26,396 nt of DNA from JAZDJJ01 sp043804035 (GTDB lineage Bacteria; Bacteroidota; Bacteroidia; Palsa-948), in NCBI GenBank assembly GCA_043804035.1, contig JAZDJJ010000123.1, positions 1-26,396 on the forward strand, written 5' to 3'. Positions 22,328 to 26,396 of this stretch are shown here, piece by piece. The translations under genes and the position numbers were made by a program. The notes under the pieces were generated by a model that ran no database searches, was not told where the DNA came from, and saw only the letters and a program-made list of their open reading frames with translations. Each line of letters opens with the position of its first letter. Position 1 is the stretch's first letter.

Positions 22328-22368
22328 GTGATTTGATTTTAAATTAAACATAATAAATTAATAAAAAA

Positions 22369-22396
22369 CAAAAGTAGAAATTTTTATTTGAAACAA
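22369..22396 (-). promoter_or_regulatory. Promoter of the bactofilin-atpZ unit
   Basis: The -7 box TACTTTTG (22376-22369) is preceded 17 bp upstream by TTG (22396-22394), which is itself the end of a second TACTTTTG box (22401-22394). The start codon is 41 bases downstream. The doubled -7 box may give two start points. Confidence 0.55.
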
Positions 22397-22448
22397 AAGT
22401 AAAAAAAATGTAACAGAAATAATAATTATCGGTTTTGTCTTTTATTGA

Positions 22449-23810
22449 CTACTTCTGACACACACAATTATTTTTTTGCGGCAATCCAAAGAATTTATAA
22501 TCTTCTAAATTATTAGTAACAAAAAAATCATCTGTGGTTTTTGCCAGTGCATTATCAAGCAGATTAAACAGAGTATCTTTTGATTTTGCCGTTATCTTAT
22601 TCAGAGAACTTTTCTTAATTGGAAAATCAATTAATGTAGGTGGTGCGAATAATAATGTTTTGAAACCACAAAACAATCGCTCGTAAATAATAGTAGAATA
22701 TGCTGCCACTGCCACATCTATCATTTCAAAAGCAAAAGCAGTATTAACATCACTGCTTAAAATTTGAAAAGGAATACTACCAAAGATTTCAGAATATCTT
22801 TTTTTGGATTTATCAATCATTTCCAACTGCTTTTCACTCGGATGTAAAAATATAAACAAAGTAACACCAGATTTTGCAACAAGATATTCTTTGATAAATG
22901 AAAGCAAAATATTTTCGGTTTCAAAAATATGTAAACCATCATCACTATGGGTTTCGGCTTTTCTTATCCACGATCCGTGAGAATAAAATCCAATAGAATC
23001 AGGTGGTGTTGCTAAATTTTTATTTTGATAACGACTTATATAAGACAAACTATATTCGGGAATCCATTTTAATACAGAATCAATAAACATTGTTTTTTTG
23101 AAATGTTCTATTTCATCTATTTGATAGCGAGAACTTGCTGCCAGAGAATTACCAATTAATATCCGATTGTGTGTCATTAACGGTCCGGGAGAAGGAACTT
23201 TAATGATTTCCAAATTCTTTTTCATAAGAATATAACTCATCATATTCCCATCTTTTTCATAAGGAATAAAATCGTAGATAATGCTGATACAATTTCTTTT
23301 GATTAACCAAAGCATTCCCGAATTTTCAATTACTTCTGTAAGTAGTAATGAATAATTTGCCCTGTGTTTACTAAAAAGTGAACATATTATTATTGGGAAA
23401 GTAAGTAAAAGAATTACAATACTCAGACATAGTGCTGACCCAAAATTATCTGAACAAACGAGTGAATTTTTAGCGATAAAATATCCAACTTTTTTCTCTG
23501 TGAGTTTTTCTACATACTGTGGTTCAAAGTCAATGAATTTATAACTTCCATCAAAAATGGCTGACGAACTGTTGTCAGAAAAATTTTTTATCTCCGGTTT
23601 ATTTCTCCATAAATTAAAAACAATTCTTTTTAATATCCTGAAAGAAATAAAGATATCGCTGTTTGCTGATTCAGGAAGTCGGTAACTAAAATTTTGTACA
23701 AGACAAAATCCGGCATAATACAATCTCGGATTTTTTTTTTCAAAATTAAACCAATAACAAAACAAGGCGAGAGTAAAATAATAAACTGAGGTAAAAAAAC
23801 ATATAATCAT
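22449..23810 (-). CDS. Glycosyltransferase-like protein of a surface-glycan operon (unclassified)
   Basis: I do not recognise this 453-residue protein confidently. It has a hydrophobic N-terminus (residues 1-20) and another hydrophobic stretch near 125-145. Its C-terminal third has features of GT-B glycosyltransferases of the CDP-glycerol or polysialyltransferase type: LFIFLHPSEKQLEM, then ILSSDVNTAFAFEMIDVAVAAYSTIIYERLFCG, with the Ser-Thr-x-x-x-Glu arrangement often binding the donor phosphate, and KTLLFAPP. Its ATG overlaps the stop of the NeuB-like gene in the ATGA pattern, so the two are translationally coupled and probably act in the same pathway. The most likely job is transferring a nonulosonic-acid-like sugar onto a glycan; this is inference. 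Confidence 0.7.
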   Translation of the reverse strand: MIICFFTSVYYFTLALFCYWFNFEKKNPRLYYAGFCLVQNFSYRLPESANSDIFISFRILKRIVFNLWRNKPEIKNFSDNSSSAIFDGSYKFIDFEPQYVEKLTEKKVGYFIAKNSLVCSDNFGSALCLSIVILLLTFPIIICSLFSKHRANYSLLLTEVIENSGMLWLIKRNCISIIYDFIPYEKDGNMMSYILMKKNLEIIKVPSPGPLMTHNRILIGNSLAASSRYQIDEIEHFKKTMFIDSVLKWIPEYSLSYISRYQNKNLATPPDSIGFYSHGSWIRKAETHSDDGLHIFETENILLSFIKEYLVAKSGVTLFIFLHPSEKQLEMIDKSKKRYSEIFGSIPFQILSSDVNTAFAFEMIDVAVAAYSTIIYERLFCGFKTLLFAPPTLIDFPIKKSSLNKITAKSKDTLFNLLDNALAKTTDDFFVTNNLEDYKFFGLPQKNNCVCQK

Positions 23811-24514
23811 TCTGTCATTTTCAATATTGATGCGTTTATGATTATCTCAAATTCCGAAGAAAGTTTTTTTATTAAAGACAAATCATCAAAAGTCATTGCA
23901 CCGAGATGCGCTTTTTCAGTTTGCTTTTGTTGAGCATAACTGAGTGTGAAATGTTTTTCCAGAAATTTTGCCCCATTCGCTGATGCAAACAACGAAGCGC
24001 TTATTCCAATGCTATGATCGCTTATGCCTGAAAAAATACTATTACAAAAATCAGGTATTTTAAATTCATCCAGCAAGGTCGGATATTTTGCAATGCAATA
24101 CAGATAAGTTGCATGGTTAAAAGTTTTCATTCGGCTGACATCATAATCAGATGGAACAGAAACAAAAGTTGGTTTTCCTTTACTTATTATTTTTTCAACT
24201 AACTCAGGCATTTCATTGTGCATACGAGCTGCTACTTTTAAATATTTCAAATTTAATTCCATGCACCAATCAAGCCGTTCTTCTGTAAATGGAGTAGCAA
24301 AAACATCAATTCCAATTCTATCGCCGTATTCTTTTAATTTCCTCAATCCGTCAAAAGACAATTCAAGATAAGCACGTTCAGCACCAAATTGTGTTGCAGT
24401 ATACAACTGAACTTTCACAGCATCGGCTCCAGCCAATTTTGATTGCAATATCATTTGCTCTGCTGTTTTAAGGTCGCCACCATGTTGCGGAAAAATTTCG
24501 GAGATGATGAACAT
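23807..24514 (-). CDS. Short N-acetylneuraminate synthase (NeuB) family protein
   Basis: NeuB-family enzymes condense phosphoenolpyruvate with a hexosamine to make nonulosonic acids. The whole TIM barrel is present: FIISEIFPQHGGDLKTAEQM, AGADAVKVQLYT, VFATPFTEERLDW, LKVAARM, GISDHSIGISAS and FLEKHFTL. The two His of DH and EKHF are the expected metal ligands. The usual EIGxNHxG motif reads EIFPQHGG here. The protein ends at 235 residues and lacks the C-terminal antifreeze-like SAF domain of standard (~340-residue) NeuB, and the GPDH motif is replaced by EKAHLGAMT. Either a minimal variant or a different aldol-type synthase. It sits 14 bases after the membrane-protein gene and is coupled to the glycosyltransferase-like gene. 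Confidence 0.85.
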   Translation of the reverse strand: MFIISEIFPQHGGDLKTAEQMILQSKLAGADAVKVQLYTATQFGAERAYLELSFDGLRKLKEYGDRIGIDVFATPFTEERLDWCMELNLKYLKVAARMHNEMPELVEKIISKGKPTFVSVPSDYDVSRMKTFNHATYLYCIAKYPTLLDEFKIPDFCNSIFSGISDHSIGISASLFASANGAKFLEKHFTLSYAQQKQTEKAHLGAMTFDDLSLIKKLSSEFEIIINASILKMTE

Positions 24515-24528
24515 ATTAAATGTTTGTG

Positions 24529-26208
24529 TTAAAGTAGTTTATAAATAAATAGAGTTTTTAAATTTGCATTATTATTTTCAGATGTAAACTTTTCATGCAA
24601 GGTCAAATTTAATTCTTTATAATTTTTTATAATGAATTGCGAAAAAATATATTTGCAATTCATTTGTTTTAATTCTTTTGTATCAATAGATAATTGTGAA
24701 ATGACATTATTCTTTGGATGTTCACTTAAAAAAACATAACACCTGCTTCCCCATTTATCAAAATATAAACGGTAGAATTCATTTTTTTCTAATTCACATT
24801 GAATAATTTTTCTGAATTTTCTTTTGTATTCTAAAGAATAAAAACTCAAATATCCGTCAAGTGTTTGAATACCGTTATATTGTGCAATAGCAGGAACAAA
24901 TCCCACACACAATACATTAAATGATTTCGGATCTTCGGTAATAGATTTCTTTATTTGATTAAAAAAAACCGGTTGGAAATAATCATCAAATGAAGCATAA
25001 TAATCATTTTTGCCGGATGTAATAAAAGTATTGATAAAAGCATTTTCTTCATTATTATTAGTTCCTATTATATTAAAACCAATTTGCAGAAATATGAAAA
25101 TATATAATATGAATTTGTATTTTATCCTTTCTAATAAAGAAGCAACCGACAATCCCAAAATGCAATACCAGAGCAATGGAAAAATGGTATAAAATCTAAT
25201 TTGGAAATAATTCAGAAAATGAATTTTATTTTTCAATCCATCCAATGCAGTCCAATCTATAATTTTATACGAAAGAGAGATGAGGAATGCTAAACAAATC
25301 AATAAAAGAATAATATTTTTTCTGAACTTATCTTTACTGAAAAATATACCGACTGCTCCCAAAAACATAATTATCGGAAAGTGCATACTCTCTGCATGAT
25401 ATTGCCCGAATATAAAATGTAAAAGAGATGTTCCGATTACTCCTTTCAGATTAAGCATTCCTGCTTTTTCCATTTCCACTCTGTGAGTAACAAAATCTCC
25501 TATCAAATAATTTGCTATCATTCGGTATTCAACAGCCAGATACATAATAGTAAGCAATGTGATAGCAATAATAAATTTCCAGTGAATAGTTTTGTTTTCA
25601 TATACATAGTATAATGGAAAAATAAGTAATAAGGGAATGAAAAACAAACTTGAAAAAAATAAATTTGAATAAAATGGAAATAAAAAAATTATTATCCAGT
25701 TGTACCATCTTTCATCCTTTTTGTAAATGTTTATCAAAGCAAATAACAATAGCGGTAATCCTGCGATGCTAAGTCCTGCTGATGGCCAGAAAGGCAGCAA
25801 TGCATAAGAAAGCGATATGCCACAGATTAGTAATTCATCTTTATGGTGTAAAAAAAAATATTTTCGGGCGAACAAATACATTCCTATAAATGCAATCAAG
25901 TGTATCAAAATTATATTTATAGAATATGCTATTTGTGTAGGAAAAAGATAATAAAGCAATACTATCATGTTGAACCCAGAGCCGAGTGCTATTCTTGGTA
26001 CGCCATTCATGACTGCCGGGATTGGAAAATTATTTGACGAAAATATTTTTCCGCTTTCTGCCAATATTTTATGCATTAATACCATGCTATCAAGATTATC
26101 GTGAATCAGTATTTGTGCTTTTGATAAAAAAAATATATAAGGCGATAAATAGGCAGTTAAAAAGATAAAGGATAGGAAGAGAATTATTGTTTTATGGGTT
26201 GGTCGCAT
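24529..26208 (-). CDS. Multi-spanning membrane protein (DUF6044/YfhO-like)
   Basis: The ATG at 26208 (559 residues) is used; an in-frame TTG at 26232 lies inside the predicted -7 box and cannot be transcribed from it. Residues 6 to about 385 hold about eleven hydrophobic segments, with an early loop AQILIHDNLDSMVLMHKILAESG carrying a D-N-L-D motif typical of GT-C-like glycan-associated proteins. The last ~170 residues are soluble and probably extracytoplasmic (AQYNGIQTLDGYLSFYSLEYKRKF and similar). It resembles DUF6044 (YkoS-type) or YfhO-type membrane proteins; the exact family is uncertain. It is the first gene of the three-gene operon with the NeuB-like and glycosyltransferase-like genes. 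Confidence 0.72.
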   Translation of the reverse strand: MRPTHKTIILFLSFIFLTAYLSPYIFFLSKAQILIHDNLDSMVLMHKILAESGKIFSSNNFPIPAVMNGVPRIALGSGFNMIVLLYYLFPTQIAYSINIILIHLIAFIGMYLFARKYFFLHHKDELLICGISLSYALLPFWPSAGLSIAGLPLLLFALINIYKKDERWYNWIIIFLFPFYSNLFFSSLFFIPLLLIFPLYYVYENKTIHWKFIIAITLLTIMYLAVEYRMIANYLIGDFVTHRVEMEKAGMLNLKGVIGTSLLHFIFGQYHAESMHFPIIMFLGAVGIFFSKDKFRKNIILLLICLAFLISLSYKIIDWTALDGLKNKIHFLNYFQIRFYTIFPLLWYCILGLSVASLLERIKYKFILYIFIFLQIGFNIIGTNNNEENAFINTFITSGKNDYYASFDDYFQPVFFNQIKKSITEDPKSFNVLCVGFVPAIAQYNGIQTLDGYLSFYSLEYKRKFRKIIQCELEKNEFYRLYFDKWGSRCYVFLSEHPKNNVISQLSIDTKELKQMNCKYIFSQFIIKNYKELNLTLHEKFTSENNNANLKTLFIYKLL

Positions 26209-26229
26209 TTTTAAATGATACGATTTAGG

Positions 26230-26256
26230 CAAACGTACATAAAGTTTTCAATTATA
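26230..26256 (-). promoter_or_regulatory. 26-bp block, copy 3, containing a -7-like box
   Basis: 26231-26256 matches 4954-4979 and 13265-13290 with two differences. Read on the minus strand with one further base it ends TACGTTTG (26237-26230), a full TAnnTTTG match, 21 bases before the ATG at 26208. The complete palindromic element begins immediately upstream at 26257. Confidence 0.5.
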
Positions 26257-26396
26257 GGGCAGTTCTAAAAATTGAACTCGTCATTGCGACTGCGAGGCAC
26301 GAAGCAGGAAGCAATCTCTATTTCTACATGAAAAAACAGATTGCTTCAGTCGTTCCTCCTTCGCAATGACGTTTATTTGTATTTTTAGAACTGCCC
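26257..26396. mobile_element. Complete 140-bp palindromic element (GGGCAGTTCT ends)
   Basis: The ends GGGCAGTTCTAAAAAT and ATTTTTAGAACTGCCC are perfect 16-bp inverted repeats. A second inverted layer CGTCATTGCGA/TCGCAATGACG and an inner GAAGCAATCT/AGATTGCTTC make almost the whole element a long hairpin. It has no coding capacity. The right flank is outside the window, so a target duplication cannot be checked. One single end (4980-5015) and two decayed copies (9776-9850, 11307-11452) are in this window. Confidence 0.8.

Overview
The window is an A+T-rich bacterial chromosome segment whose gene content points to the phylum Bacteroidota. The evidence is a secreted protein with a type IX secretion (Por) C-terminal sorting domain, two TonB-dependent receptors (one with a carboxypeptidase-regulatory-like N-terminus), paired DUF1573 proteins, a bactofilin-AtpZ pair, and several promoters with the Bacteroidota -7 box TAnnTTTG. 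I cannot name a genus. No tRNA, rRNA, CRISPR array or intact transposase gene was seen.

Layout. (1) 71-4949, minus strand: TonB-dependent receptor, NikR nickel regulator, second TonB-dependent receptor. An inverted repeat overlaps the predicted nikR promoter, suggesting a nickel-responsive outer-membrane import locus. The distal receptor is split by a one-base frameshift in a run of ten A. (2) 4950-5570: a long divergent spacer with a mobile-element end, a complete MITE-like element and a good promoter. (3) 5571-9125, plus strand: a T9SS-exported protein and a DUF4153 membrane protein. (4) 9238-13226, minus strand: a YhbP-like flavin-fold protein, a frameshifted TlpA-like lipoprotein and a long-chain acyl-CoA synthetase. 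(5) 13417-14429: tandem DUF1573 genes with a clear terminator. (6) 14797-18200: thymidylate synthase and DNA topoisomerase I, with a MITE between them. (7) 18419-21474: a run of GNAT acetyltransferase, TMTC-like membrane protein with TPRs, and CvpA. (8) 21715-22327: bactofilin overlapping AtpZ, without the rest of the ATP synthase operon. (9) 22449-26208: a three-gene surface-glycan-like operon (multi-spanning membrane protein, short NeuB-family synthase, glycosyltransferase-like protein). (10) 26257-26396: a complete 140-bp palindromic element ending exactly at the window edge.

The most distinctive content is between and around the genes. There are two families of small palindromic elements. 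One has two copies with 5-bp target duplications. The other has one full copy, one single end and two decayed copies. A 26-bp block recurs just upstream of three unrelated genes, and a ~53-bp promoter region occurs twice. Three genes (TonB receptor, TlpA lipoprotein, TMTC-like protein) each appear to be off by one base, so sequencing or assembly error must be excluded before any slippage or phase-variation claim. I did not find a clearly new defence or multi-gene system. The strongest functional hypothesis is the NikR/TonB-receptor locus with its putative operator.
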